Shown one piece after another: positions 47,766-56,548 of a DNA stretch of 64,000 nt. Each line of letters opens with the position of its first letter. Within the stretch, counting starts at the first letter, position 1. The position numbers and the translations under genes are program-made. Source of the DNA: Achromobacter sp. RTa (GTDB taxonomy: Bacteria > Pseudomonadota > Gammaproteobacteria > Burkholderiales > Burkholderiaceae_B); assembly GCF_000757485.1 (NCBI RefSeq), contig NZ_JPYO01000022.1:122893-186892 (forward strand), given 5' to 3'. Below the pieces are notes generated by a model, which worked only from the letters and a program-made list of their open reading frames with translations, searched no databases and was not told the origin of the DNA.

Positions 47766-49012
47766 GCGGCGGCCGCCATCAGGTGGCGGATGCGCACGGC
47801 GGCAGGGGGATGGCTGTCGTAGAAGGCGGAATGCACGGGGTCGGGAGTCAGTGTGGCGGCGTTGTCGTCGTAGAGTTTGACCAGCGCGGAAACGAGTCGT
47901 TCCGGCGAGCTTTGCTCGGCCGCGTAGCGGTCGGCTTCGAACTCGTCGCGGCGAGAATACCAACTGGCCAGGGGCGTGAGCATAAAGGTGAATACGGGAA
48001 TGACCAGGAAGAACAGCAGCAGCGCCATCGCGTCGTTGCGTCCGCCCAGTTGCGGCACCACTCCCAGACCCACATAGAACCAGGGCTGCTGCGAAACCCA
48101 GCCCAGGATGGCGAAGAACGCCAGCGCGGCGGCGAAGCTGAATACGATGCGCTTGATGATGTGGCGCTTGGCGAAATGGCCCAGCTCATGCGCCAGCACG
48201 GCCTCGATCTCGTCGCCGTCCAGGCGGGCAAGAAGCGTATCGAAGAATACGATGCGGCGCGAGCGCCCGAAGCCGGTGAAATAGGCATTGCCGTGGGCGG
48301 ACCGGCGCGAGCCGTCCATGACGAAAAGGCCGTTCAGCGCGAAGCCGCAGCGCTGTGCCAGGCGCTGGATGCGGCCGGCCAGTTCCGGGTCGGACAGCGG
48401 GGTGAATTTATTGAAGAGCGGGGCGATGAACATCGGATAGACGATCAGCAGCGCCAGGTTGAATGCCGTCCAGAGCGCCCAGGCCCAGATCCACCAGTAC
48501 GCGCCGGCGCTGCCCATCAGCCAGAGCACGGCCGCGGCCAGCGGCAGGCCGAGCACCGCGGCCACCGCCAGGCCCTTCAGGGCGTCGGCGGCGAACAGCC
48601 CGGGCGTCATGCGATTGAAGCCGAAGCGGGCTTCCAGCCTGAACTGCCGCCACAAGGTGAAGGGCAGTCCCAGCAGGCCCAGCAGCAGCGCCACCGCGAC
48701 CAGCAACAGCATCTGCCGGATAAAGTCGTTGCTGGTAAGCTGGCCTACCATCAGGTCGATGAACTGCAGCCCGCCCATCAGGGTCAGGCATACCAGCAGG
48801 ATGGCGTCGTAGGTGCGTTCCAGCATCCCCAGCTTGACCCGCGCCACGGTGTAGTCGGCCGCGCGCTGATGGCTTGCCAGCCCGATCCGGGGTGAAAACT
48901 CCGGCGGCACCTGGTCGCGATTGAGCGCGACGTGGCGGATCTGCCTGGACGCCAGCCAAAGGCGCACGGCAATATCGGTCAGCAGGAAGGCAACGAACAA
49001 CAATGTGAACAT
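47762..49012 (-). CDS. M48-family (Ste24-like) membrane zinc metalloprotease
   Basis: 416-residue inner-membrane protease. Several hydrophobic helices; zinc motif HELGH in VLAHELGHFAKRH with a downstream glutamate in DEFEADRYAA. The N-terminal CAAX-prenyl-protease-1-like domain (QIRHVALNRDQVPPEF) is the Ste24/HtpX-like form. Likely role is membrane-protein quality control. Coupled to rsgA downstream. Divergent from orn, 173 bases away. Confidence 0.9.
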   Translation of the reverse strand: MFTLLFVAFLLTDIAVRLWLASRQIRHVALNRDQVPPEFSPRIGLASHQRAADYTVARVKLGMLERTYDAILLVCLTLMGGLQFIDLMVGQLTSNDFIRQMLLLVAVALLLGLLGLPFTLWRQFRLEARFGFNRMTPGLFAADALKGLAVAAVLGLPLAAAVLWLMGSAGAYWWIWAWALWTAFNLALLIVYPMFIAPLFNKFTPLSDPELAGRIQRLAQRCGFALNGLFVMDGSRRSAHGNAYFTGFGRSRRIVFFDTLLARLDGDEIEAVLAHELGHFAKRHIIKRIVFSFAAALAFFAILGWVSQQPWFYVGLGVVPQLGGRNDAMALLLFFLVIPVFTFMLTPLASWYSRRDEFEADRYAAEQSSPERLVSALVKLYDDNAATLTPDPVHSAFYDSHPPAAVRIRHLMAAAA

Positions 49013-49185
49013 GGGCGATGCGGCTTGCTCAGTAGGTATGTGTGTATGCGAAAATCGCGTGTTTTACTGCCGGGTATCCTCTACCGCCGGGCCGCCTCAA
49101 GGTAAAAGCAAAAGCGCTTCGTCGGGGCGGCAAGCCGAAGGCGCGGCGTGGGGGGGCTATTCCTATTTTCTTATAGGCAAATTAT

Positions 49186-49731
49186 ATGGCTGTGAACGAA
49201 AACCGCCTGGTCTGGCTGGACATGGAAATGACCGGCCTCGATCCTGAAAAAGAACGCATCATCGAGGTCGCCGTGGTGGTGACCGAGGCCGACCTGACGG
49301 TCGTGGCCGAAGGCCCCGTGCTGGTCGTGCACCAGCCGGACAGCCTGCTCGACGCGATGGACAACTGGAACAAGTCCACCCATGGCAAAAGCGGCCTGAT
49401 CGACAAGGTCAAGGCTTCCACCGTTTCCGAGGCGCAGGCAGAGGATACGCTGTTGGCGTTTCTAGCGCAGCATGTGCCGGCCGGCAAGTCGCCGTTGTGC
49501 GGCAATACCATCAGCCAGGACCGCCGGTTCATGTTTGCTTACATGCCGCGCCTGGAGCAGTTCTTCCACTACCGCAACCTGGATGTCAGCACGCTGAAGG
49601 AACTGGCGCGCCGCTGGGCGCCCGCGGTCTACAAGGGATTCGAGAAGAAGAGCCGCCACGAAGCGCTGGCGGACATCTACGAATCGATCGACGAGCTGAA
49701 GTACTACCGCGAACACTTCCTGAAAGTGTAG
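49186..49731 (+). CDS. orn: Oligoribonuclease
   Basis: 3'-5' exoribonuclease that degrades dinucleotides, including pGpG from cyclic-di-GMP turnover. 181 residues, DEDDh family: [18 protein letters not shown] carries the first Asp/Glu pair, and the C-terminal part has [22 protein letters not shown] with the final His/Asp. No strong Shine-Dalgarno; the ATG is in an AT-rich stretch with an inverted repeat CCTAT/ATAGG at 49162-49177. The sigma-54 activator gene begins 11 bases later. Confidence 0.97.
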   Translation: MAVNENRLVWLDMEMTGLDPEKERIIEVAVVVTEADLTVVAEGPVLVVHQPDSLLDAMDNWNKSTHGKSGLIDKVKASTVSEAQAEDTLLAFLAQHVPAGKSPLCGNTISQDRRFMFAYMPRLEQFFHYRNLDVSTLKELARRWAPAVYKGFEKKSRHEALADIYESIDELKYYREHFLKV

Positions 49732-49742
49732 CCGCCGCGCCC

Positions 49743-50717
49743 ATGCCGACCGCCGCGTTCGCCTGCGAACCGCTCATCGGGGACCATCCCTCGATGGCGG
49801 CGCTGCGCGATCTGGTGGGCCGGGTCGCGCGGAGCAGGGCCAGCATCGTCCTCATCTATGGCGAAACCGGCACCGGCAAGGGGCTGGTCGCCCGCAGCCT
49901 GCACGCGCAGTCGGCGCGGGCAAGCAAGGGCTATACCGAGATCAACTGCGCCGCCATTCCGGGCAATCTGCTCGAGTCGGAGCTGTTCGGCCATGAGCGC
50001 GGCGCGTTCACGGGAGCCGTGGCGCGCAAGACGGGATTGCTCGAGGCCGCCAATGGCGGCAGCGTGTTCCTGGACGAGATCCGGGAGCTGGATCCCGTCA
50101 TGCAGGCCAAGATCCTGACGCTGCTGGACAGCCGGCGCTTCCGGCGCATCGGCTCTGTGCAGGAAGTCTCGATAGACGCCAGGTTCATCGCCGCCACCAA
50201 CAAGATCCTGCTGGGAGAAGTCCAGGCGGGCCGCTTCCGCGATGATCTTTACTACCGGCTGCAGGTCGTGTCGATCAATCTGCCGCCGCTGCGCGAACGC
50301 GGCGACGACGTGCTCGTGCTCGCCCGGCGTTTCCTGGACCGGTACAACGCCACCCACGGCAGCGCCTTCATTTCCATAGACCCCGAGGTCCAGCGCATAT
50401 TCAGGGCCTATTCCTGGCCGGGCAATGTGCGCGAGCTGAGCAACCTGCTCGAGCGGATCTGCATCCTGGAGGATGGCGATACGGTGTTGCCGCAGCACTT
50501 GCCCCAACGCATCCTGCGCGATGCGGGCAAGCCGGCGTCCCCGCCGGCATCCCTCCAGTCCGGCGACTACGCCGAACAGACCGCCCGGTTCCAGCGCGGC
50601 CTGATCCAGTCGACCTTGCAGGCCGAGGACGGCAACCTGGGCCGCGCCGCCCAGCGCCTGGGCCTGACGCGGCATGCGTTGCGGCACCAGATGCTCAAGC
50701 TGGGGCTTGAGCGCTGA
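49743..50717 (+). CDS. Sigma-54-dependent transcriptional activator without a sensory domain
   Basis: 324-residue bacterial enhancer-binding protein. Residues 1-20 are a short lead; the AAA+ domain follows with Walker A GETGTGKG (40-47), the sigma-54 contact loop GAFTGA (87-92), Walker B GSVFLDE (106-112) and the sensor/arginine-finger regions (FRDDLYYRLQV, WPGNVRELSNLLERI). The C-terminal Fis-type helix-turn-helix is GNLGRAAQRLGLTRHALRHQML (about 297-318). There is no receiver, GAF or PAS domain, so it is PspF-like and its signal input is unknown. It is convergent with the Bug-DUF4387-AtuA operon, whose promoter is of sigma-54 type, and is the best candidate regulator of it. Confidence 0.92.
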   Translation: MPTAAFACEPLIGDHPSMAALRDLVGRVARSRASIVLIYGETGTGKGLVARSLHAQSARASKGYTEINCAAIPGNLLESELFGHERGAFTGAVARKTGLLEAANGGSVFLDEIRELDPVMQAKILTLLDSRRFRRIGSVQEVSIDARFIAATNKILLGEVQAGRFRDDLYYRLQVVSINLPPLRERGDDVLVLARRFLDRYNATHGSAFISIDPEVQRIFRAYSWPGNVRELSNLLERICILEDGDTVLPQHLPQRILRDAGKPASPPASLQSGDYAEQTARFQRGLIQSTLQAEDGNLGRAAQRLGLTRHALRHQMLKLGLER

Positions 50718-50720
50718 GGC

Positions 50721-51686
50721 CTATTCCGAGCTGATTCCGTGCTTGCGGGCGATTCCCTGCCAAAGTGACAGTTCATCCCGGACGCGGGCGCCGAATTCGG
50801 CGCTGCCCATGCGAGCGGGCACGGTGCCGTCGATATCGAGCAGCGCCGCCATTTCGGGAGATGCCGAGATTTCGTTCAACGCCGCGTTGAGCTTCTCGAT
50901 GTAGGGTTGCGGCGTGCCCGCCGGCGCGAAGACGCCGACCCAGATCTGCACGGCATAGCCGGGCAGGGTCTGCGCGGCCGGCGGCAGGCCGGGAAAGGCG
51001 GGCTGGGGCGAGTCCGCGGTCGTGGCGAGCAGCTTGACCTTCTTGCCCTGGACGACGGGGGCGAGCGTGCTGTAGTTGGACAGCATGACGTCGATCAGGC
51101 CGCCCGCGAGGTCGGAAGCCGCGTTGGCGGCCCCCTTGTACGGAACGTGCGTCATCTTCGTGCCCGCGGCGTCATCCAGCATTACGGTGGCCAGGTGCGC
51201 CAGCGAGCCCACGCCCGCCGACCCGTAGTTCAGGACACCGGGCCGCTTGCGGGCCGCGTCCAGCAGTTCCTGCAGCGACCCGTAGGGCGTCTGCGCCGAA
51301 GTTGCGATCACCAGCGGGCCCTGGCCTATCATCGCGACCGGGGCGAACTGCTTCAGCGGGTCGTAGGGCAGATGCGGCTGGGTAGCGGCGGTGGTGAGAA
51401 AGGTCGAAGACGTCAGCAGCAGCACCGAGCCGTCCTTGGCCGAGCGCGCGACGTATTCGGAGCCGATCGCGCCGGCGGCGCCGCTGCGGTTTTCCACGAT
51501 CACGGTACTGCCCAGCCGGGCCGCGAGCTGGGGCGCTATCGCGCGGGCGATCGCGTCGTTGCTGGCGCCGGCAGTGAATGGCACCACGATCTTGACCTGC
51601 TTGGGCACGTCCGGCCGGGCCGCCGATGCCGCGCCGCAGAGGGCGGCTCCGGCCAGGAACAACAAAGTTTCTTTTAGCGCTTTCAT
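50721..51686 (-). CDS. Bug-family periplasmic solute-binding protein
   Basis: 321 residues. Signal peptide 1-22 (MKALKETLLFLAGAALCGAASA) and the Bug core: VKIVVPFTAGASNDAIARAIAPQLA, VIVENRSGAAGAIGSEYVA and LPPAAQTLPGYAVQIWVGVFAP. Typically binds a carboxylate or aromatic acid in the periplasm. Last gene of the minus-strand unit led by the AtuA gene; its stop is three bases from that of the convergent sigma-54 activator gene. No TctAB transporter genes are nearby. ATG 51686 is set by the signal peptide. Confidence 0.9.
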   Translation of the reverse strand: MKALKETLLFLAGAALCGAASAARPDVPKQVKIVVPFTAGASNDAIARAIAPQLAARLGSTVIVENRSGAAGAIGSEYVARSAKDGSVLLLTSSTFLTTAATQPHLPYDPLKQFAPVAMIGQGPLVIATSAQTPYGSLQELLDAARKRPGVLNYGSAGVGSLAHLATVMLDDAAGTKMTHVPYKGAANAASDLAGGLIDVMLSNYSTLAPVVQGKKVKLLATTADSPQPAFPGLPPAAQTLPGYAVQIWVGVFAPAGTPQPYIEKLNAALNEISASPEMAALLDIDGTVPARMGSAEFGARVRDELSLWQGIARKHGISSE

Positions 51687-51743
51687 GAGCGGTTCTCGAA
51701 GGAAGCGAAAGGGGAAGAGCGCCGTCTCCGGCGCCCGCGGCAT

Positions 51744-52070
51744 TCAGTCCGGCATGGGGACAGCGATGTCGAGCAGTGGCGCATATTGCTGCGCCCCGAA
51801 GATATCGCCGTCGCCCGCCGATCCGCTGGGGGCCAGCCGGTAGATCGTGAACTTGATGGCCAGGCCGGGATCGTAATGCACGAAGTCGGAAATCCGGCCG
51901 TCCTCGATCCGGTAGAGCGCCGCGACGCTGGCGCGCGTGACTGCGCCGGAGCGCTTGACGGCCTCGTAGACCGCGGGCTCGCGGAAGATGATGTCGAAGG
52001 TGATCTTGTTCACGCCCGCGTTCTTGCTGCGGATGGTCTTGGCCAGGGAGCTGAGTTTCTGGGTGTTCAT
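51744..52070 (-). CDS. DUF4387 domain protein (AtuA-associated)
   Basis: 108 residues of the small DUF4387 family, which is found next to, or fused to, AtuA-family proteins. MNTQKLSSLAKTIRSKNAGVNKITFDIIFREPAVYEAVK is the family opening. It follows the AtuA gene after 12 bases and probably forms a complex with it. The biochemical role is not known; a two-subunit CoA or keto-acid enzyme is only a guess. Confidence 0.85.
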   Translation of the reverse strand: MNTQKLSSLAKTIRSKNAGVNKITFDIIFREPAVYEAVKRSGAVTRASVAALYRIEDGRISDFVHYDPGLAIKFTIYRLAPSGSAGDGDIFGAQQYAPLLDIAVPMPD

Positions 52071-52082
52071 GGTTTTGCCGGC

Positions 52083-53444
52083 TCAGGCGCCAGCCTCGGT
52101 GAGGAAGGTCGGGAAGAGTTCGCCGGCATTGTCCACCGGCAGCGTGTGGTTCAGCGTCCAGCGGTAGGCCGCGCTCGTGCGCACAACCTCATCCAGCGGG
52201 AACGACACCGAGCCGGCCGTGCCCTTCACGTCGGGCAGGCGGGCGTAGAACATCTGGCGCAGGCCGGTCAGGGTCAGTTCCTCGGCCATCTCGGCCGTGG
52301 GGGCGACCCCTTGGACCATGACGCAGAGTTCGTGTCCTGGCTGGTCCCGGAGCGGTTCCAGGTCTCCCATGACGCCATCGCGGCCGTATACCTTGTAGTG
52401 CAGCTCGTAACCCGAATCGCCGAAACGCTCGCGCACCTTTTCGCGCGCCCAGGCGATGACGCGGTCCACGTTTTCGATGGTGTAGGGATCGCGGATGCCG
52501 CATAGCCCCATGTAGCGTTCGCCGACCTTGCCGGAGCCTTCCAGCTTCACGCGGACCTGCTCCGCGGGCACGAACCGCGAACCGGTGATGCGGGTGGTCT
52601 TGTCGCTCAGCTGCTCATAGTTGCAGTGGGTCATGTCGAGCTTGCCGCCGGCGAAATACTCTTCATACGGGTTGGAGCGCTCGTACATGGCATGGCCGGC
52701 CACCGATGCGATGGTGCAGCGCTGGTCGGGATGCATGGCGGTGACGCGCACGTCCTCGGCCGAGATCTCCCCCATCACGGTTTCCTTGCCGCCGTAGGGT
52801 TCGGCGCAGAACGACGCGCACTCCAGCACCTTGCCCAGGTAATAGGCCTTGTCCGCGTCGTAGCCGCGGTGCAGCGCGGGGGCGGCGAACACCGCGGCAT
52901 CCGAGCTGCGGCCGCCGACGATGACGTCCGCGCCGGCTTGCAGCAGTTCGATATAGGGATGCACGCCGGCCACCGCCACGATGCGGTCCGTGGCGTCGAG
53001 TTCCGCTTCGGTCAGGTTGGCGTAGCCGTCCAGCCCCGCCACCAGGGCGCCGTCGCGCAGCGCCTTGCGCACGCGCTCCTTGTCCACCTCCGAATAGAAG
53101 TAGCCGATCTTGAAAGGCGTCAGCCCATGCTCGGCGGCGATTTCCTTGATGAGGCGCACGTACAGGTCCACGCGGCTGTTGGAGCCGGTGTCGCCGGCGG
53201 ATCCCACGATCATGGGCACGTCCAGCTTGCGAGCGGCCAGCAGCATCTGCTCGAGGTCGTGGCGCTGCCACGCTTGCGGGCTGGTGGACGTGTCGGAACC
53301 CAGAGGCACTGGGCCGACATCGTCGCTGCCCGAATCGGCGGCGATGAAGTCGGGTCCGGCGGCGACGCCAAGCTGGAAGCTTTCGGTGCGCAGCGGGGCG
53401 AATCCTAAGTGCCCGTTCGGGCAGATGATGCTCATGGAACGCAT
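52083..53444 (-). CDS. AtuA-family protein (acyclic terpene utilisation type, DUF1446)
   Basis: 453 residues of the AtuA family, first described in the citronellol/geraniol catabolic gene set of Pseudomonas. Most members have no proven reaction. Gly/Asp-rich stretches include ADSGSDDVGPVPLGSDTSTSP, VGSAGDTGSNSRVDL and GADVIVGGRSSDAAVF, which suggest a nucleotide or phosphate-binding fold. First gene of the operon with DUF4387 and Bug. ATG 53444 has AAGAGA upstream; ATG 53435 is an alternative. The other Atu or liu genes are not nearby, so the substrate may not be a terpene. Confidence 0.87.
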   Translation of the reverse strand: MRSMSIICPNGHLGFAPLRTESFQLGVAAGPDFIAADSGSDDVGPVPLGSDTSTSPQAWQRHDLEQMLLAARKLDVPMIVGSAGDTGSNSRVDLYVRLIKEIAAEHGLTPFKIGYFYSEVDKERVRKALRDGALVAGLDGYANLTEAELDATDRIVAVAGVHPYIELLQAGADVIVGGRSSDAAVFAAPALHRGYDADKAYYLGKVLECASFCAEPYGGKETVMGEISAEDVRVTAMHPDQRCTIASVAGHAMYERSNPYEEYFAGGKLDMTHCNYEQLSDKTTRITGSRFVPAEQVRVKLEGSGKVGERYMGLCGIRDPYTIENVDRVIAWAREKVRERFGDSGYELHYKVYGRDGVMGDLEPLRDQPGHELCVMVQGVAPTAEMAEELTLTGLRQMFYARLPDVKGTAGSVSFPLDEVVRTSAAYRWTLNHTLPVDNAGELFPTFLTEAGA

Positions 53445-53502
53445 TGGTATAGTCTCTTCGGTTGAGTCGCCCGGTCCCGCTCGGACCGGCATTGCTTACA
53501 AC

Positions 53503-53517
53503 GCAAAATGCATGCCA
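53503..53517 (-). promoter_or_regulatory. Sigma-54 promoter of the AtuA-DUF4387-Bug operon
   Basis: On the minus strand TGGCATGCATTTTGC matches the consensus TGGCAC-N5-TTGC with GG and GC exactly ten bases apart. The predicted start is near 53491, giving a leader of about 47 bases to ATG 53444. The match is strong. Confidence 0.8.
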
Positions 53518-53591
53518 GGGCAAAAGCGGCGGACTCTCCCCGGAGCCGCTCCGATGACGGCCGTTTTGTCCATGAGTTGTCGGTAAATTTC

Positions 53592-53620
53592 CACGCAATG
53601 CGTGTATTTCACGCATGCAC
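53592..53620. promoter_or_regulatory. Candidate enhancer-binding sites for the sigma-54 activator
   Basis: CACGCAATGCGTG (53592-53604) is a perfect palindrome; a second CACGCATGCAC begins at 53610. The CACGCA starts are 18 bases apart. They lie about 105-125 bases upstream of the predicted start, a usual enhancer distance. Confidence 0.55.
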
Positions 53621-53667
53621 CTACGGGCAGGCCCCTGGGCTTGTCTCCTCAGCGCCAGGTGTTCGCC

Positions 53668-54294
53668 ATGCAGACTTCCTATCCCGTAGCCCGGATCCGC
53701 GACGCCGAACGCCAGGCCCTGGCCGGCGGCAGGCGGCTGATGCCCTTGGCCGGGGTGGCCGCGGCCCGTTTCCTTGCCGCGCGGGCGGAGCCCGGGGCGT
53801 CCGTGTTGGCGCTGGCCGGACCTGGCAACAACGGCGGGGACGCCCTGGAGGCAGCGACCCTGCTGCGCGCCATGGGCCATGATGTCCGGGCGCTGCTGCC
53901 GGCGGGCGCGCAGGGGCTGCCCGCCGATGCCGCCCGCGCGCATGCCGGCTGGATTGCGGCGGGCGGCGCCACGTTGTCCGCGCTCGAACCGGGATTCGTG
54001 CCCAGTCTGGTCATCGACGGCCTGTTCGGCATCGGCCTGAACAGGCCGCTGGGCGCCGGCTGGCAGGCGCTGGTGGATACGGTCAACGGCTGGGGCGTGC
54101 CGGTGCTGGCGCTGGACGTGCCCAGCGGTATCGACGCGGATACGGGAAAGGCCCTGGGGCGGCCGATCCGGGCGCGCTGGACCCTGTCCTTCATCGCCCG
54201 GGCCAGGGGCCTGGCGCACGCGCCTGCGGAGGTGCTTGGCGAATTGCACGTAGATACGCTGGGCGTGACGATGCCGGACGAGGGCGGCGCCTGA
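53668..54294 (+). CDS. nnrE: NAD(P)H-hydrate epimerase (YjeF N-terminal domain only)
   Basis: Epimerises damaged (hydrated) NADH/NADPH so that a dehydratase can repair it. 208 residues of the YjeF_N fold: [36 protein letters not shown] and the metal-binding [15 protein letters not shown]. The dehydratase half (NnrD), fused in E. coli, is absent. ATG 53668 is chosen because an upstream GTG would overlap the candidate enhancer palindrome. Convergent with paaX. Confidence 0.87.
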   Translation: MQTSYPVARIRDAERQALAGGRRLMPLAGVAAARFLAARAEPGASVLALAGPGNNGGDALEAATLLRAMGHDVRALLPAGAQGLPADAARAHAGWIAAGGATLSALEPGFVPSLVIDGLFGIGLNRPLGAGWQALVDTVNGWGVPVLALDVPSGIDADTGKALGRPIRARWTLSFIARARGLAHAPAEVLGELHVDTLGVTMPDEGGA

Positions 54295-54372
54295 TCCTTA
54301 TCGGCCCCGGCCCCAGCCCTGCGTTGCGCAGTGCGGGCGCCGGCCAGGAGGGAGGGCGGCGGGTGCTCGGCC

Positions 54373-55302
54373 TCAGGCGGGCCTGCCGCCGAAGCGCGAT
54401 GCGATGTCGGCAGCCAGCGGCGCATACCGTTCGTTGTCGCGGCCGGCCAGCGTGTTCAGGTGCGTTTCCGAAGCGTCGAATACCCGCCAGTAGATGCGGC
54501 CGCAGATCTCGCGGGCCGCGTGGCCGGGCCAGTTGTCGGGCAGCATGGGGCCGGGCAGCTGTGGATCGTGCAGGACGATCCGGCGCCAATTGTGCAGCAG
54601 CATGACGCGGACGATGAACGCCTCGGACGGCGAGGGCGGGGTCTCCAGCAGCTTTTCGAGCGGGCCGAAATTTTTCGTGAACTGCCGGTATTGCTCGGCC
54701 ACGTCTTCGAGGTTCCAGCATTGCGAGGCCAGGCTGGCTATCGGCAGGCCGCCGGCCCCGGCAAGGTCGCGGGCGGACAGCACCAGCGCCCGATCCGGGA
54801 TGCCCAGCTTTTCGAGGATGTCGTGCGCGGCGCGCGCCTCGGTGTGGGGATGGGCGAAGAGCCCGGGCGCGATCATGCCGAACCCTTCCCAGACCAGTTC
54901 CCGGCGCAGTTCCGCGCGTTCGGCCAGGCCGTTTCCAGTGCGCGGCAGCGCGACCAGCGTCCATTCCCCGTTCCATTCCTGGGGCGCGCCTTCATAGATG
55001 CGCTGGGAGGCGTGCGCGGTATGGCGCAGGCCCTGTTCGGAAATCAGGTAGAGGCTGCGGCGCCCATGGCGTTCGGATTGCAGCCAGTTCTGCGCGACCA
55101 GCCGGAACACGCTGGTGCGCAGCAAGCGTTCATTGATGCCCAGCGGCGCCAGCAGTTCGATCAGGTCGCCCAGCCAGATGGCGCCGCCATGGGGCGCCAG
55201 GGCGTCGCCCAGCAGGCTGACGCAGAGCGATTTCGCGCGCGGCGGATCGTTCTTGATCAGGCGGGACAGGAAGCGGTCCAGGGGCGACTGAGGGTTTGCC
55301 AT
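54373..55302 (-). CDS. paaX: Phenylacetate-degradation repressor PaaX
   Basis: Transcriptional repressor released by phenylacetyl-CoA. 309 residues (E. coli PaaX has 316): a GntR-like winged-helix N-terminal region (APHGGAIWLGDLIELLAPLGINERLLRTSVFRLVAQNWL) and a PaaX C-terminal domain (ILHDPQLPGPMLPDNWPGHAAREICGRIYWR). Divergent from paaA, with two candidate PaaX boxes between. No good Shine-Dalgarno at ATG 55302; a start at 55350 would lie in the operator and is not favoured. Confidence 0.92.
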   Translation of the reverse strand: MANPQSPLDRFLSRLIKNDPPRAKSLCVSLLGDALAPHGGAIWLGDLIELLAPLGINERLLRTSVFRLVAQNWLQSERHGRRSLYLISEQGLRHTAHASQRIYEGAPQEWNGEWTLVALPRTGNGLAERAELRRELVWEGFGMIAPGLFAHPHTEARAAHDILEKLGIPDRALVLSARDLAGAGGLPIASLASQCWNLEDVAEQYRQFTKNFGPLEKLLETPPSPSEAFIVRVMLLHNWRRIVLHDPQLPGPMLPDNWPGHAAREICGRIYWRVFDASETHLNTLAGRDNERYAPLAADIASRFGGRPA

Positions 55303-55338
55303 TAGAGGGGGCCAAGGGCGGCCGATATCGGGATCGGC

Positions 55339-55372
55339 AATATGATACATAAATCTAATGTGATACAGATTT
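55339..55372. promoter_or_regulatory. Tandem candidate PaaX operators
   Basis: AATATGATACATAAAT and AATGTGATACAGATTT hold TGATAC at 55343-55348 and 55361-55366, 18 bases apart. Both resemble the E. coli PaaX box, whose core is TGATTC. They lie just upstream of the paaA promoter and within the paaX leader, so they could control both genes. Confidence 0.6.
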
Positions 55373-55376
55373 GAGT

Positions 55377-55405
55377 TTGACAATGAATTTTTTGTATTAA
55401 ATAAT
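55377..55405 (+). promoter_or_regulatory. Sigma-70 promoter of the paa operon
   Basis: TTGACA (55377-55382) is a perfect -35 and AATAAT (55400-55405) a near-perfect -10, with 17 bases between. Predicted start is near 55412. The leader holds a short hairpin TTTGCG/CGCAAA (55441-55456) before the paaA ribosome site AAGGAGA. Confidence 0.8.
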
Positions 55406-55475
55406 CCTCGTATGACATGACGGCACTGCGGAACGTTTGCTTTGCGTTTTCGCAAACCGGCTCAAGGAGACATAC

Positions 55476-56465
55476 ATGTACGCTCAACTCGTCGAAACCG
55501 GCGTCAAGCAGGTCAAGACCGCGGACCAGCTCGAAGGCCAGGAACAGGCGTTCCAGCGCCGCATCGACGACGGCATCCGCATCGAGGCCAAGGACTGGAT
55601 GCCCGAGGCCTACCGCAAGACGCTGGTGCGCCAGATTTCCCAGCACGCGCATTCCGAAATCGTCGGCATGCTGCCGGAGGGCAACTGGATCACCCGCGCG
55701 CCTTCGCTCAAGCGCAAGGCCATCCTGCTGGCCAAGGTCCAGGACGAGGCCGGCCACGGGCTCTACCTGTACAGCGCCGCGGAAACCCTGGGCGTGTCGC
55801 GCGACGACCTGATCGACGACCTGCACGCCGGCCGCGCCAAGTACTCCAGCATCTTCAATTACCCCACGCTCAGCTGGGCCGACATCGGCATGATCGGCTG
55901 GCTGGTAGACGGCTCGGCCATCATCAACCAGATCCCGCTGTGCCGCTGCTCCTACGGCCCGTACGCGCGCGCCATGGTGCGGGTCTGTAAGGAAGAGTCC
56001 TTCCACCAGCGCCAGGGCTACGACCTGCTGATGCAGATGTGCCTGCACGGCACGCCGGAGCAGAAGGCCATGGTGCAGGATTCCCTCAATCGCTGGTGGT
56101 GGCCCGCGCTGATGATGTTCGGCCCGAGCGATGCCGATTCCCCCAACAGCGCCCAGTCCATGGCCTGGAAGATCAAGCTCTTCTCCAACGACGAACTGCG
56201 CCAGAAGATGGTGGACCAGACCGTGCCGCAGGCAGAGTTCCTGGGCCTGACCGTCCCGGATCCCGATCTGAAGTGGAACGCCGAGCGCGGCCACTACGAC
56301 TTCGGCGAGATCGACTGGAGCGAGTTCTATGCGGTGCTCAAGGGCAACGGCCCGTGCAACCGCGAACGCCTGGCGGCGCGCGTCAAGGCGCACGAGGACG
56401 GCGCCTGGGTGCGCGACGCCCTGGTCGCCTACGCCGACAAGCAGGCCGAGCGCAAAGCAGCCTGA
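55476..56465 (+). CDS. paaA: Phenylacetyl-CoA epoxidase subunit PaaA
   Basis: Catalytic di-iron subunit of the ring 1,2-phenylacetyl-CoA epoxidase. 329 residues with the di-iron ligand motifs [15 protein letters not shown] and [18 protein letters not shown] (ExxH pairs). Starts with MYAQLVETG after AAGGAGA six bases upstream, as in E. coli PaaA. First gene of the paaABCDE epoxidase operon and directly downstream of the paa promoter. Confidence 0.97.
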   Translation: MYAQLVETGVKQVKTADQLEGQEQAFQRRIDDGIRIEAKDWMPEAYRKTLVRQISQHAHSEIVGMLPEGNWITRAPSLKRKAILLAKVQDEAGHGLYLYSAAETLGVSRDDLIDDLHAGRAKYSSIFNYPTLSWADIGMIGWLVDGSAIINQIPLCRCSYGPYARAMVRVCKEESFHQRQGYDLLMQMCLHGTPEQKAMVQDSLNRWWWPALMMFGPSDADSPNSAQSMAWKIKLFSNDELRQKMVDQTVPQAEFLGLTVPDPDLKWNAERGHYDFGEIDWSEFYAVLKGNGPCNRERLAARVKAHEDGAWVRDALVAYADKQAERKAA

Positions 56466-56548
56466 TCCGCCTTCCGGCCCCGACTCTTCTTCACCACCAT
56501 TGCAGACCGGCGCGCGCTGCGCGCGCCCGGCATTCGAGGATATCCATC

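Noticed and set aside
48921..49247. 108-codon open frame across the M48-orn gap
   Set aside because: Overlaps both genes' 5' ends, lacks a Shine-Dalgarno, and has no homology features.
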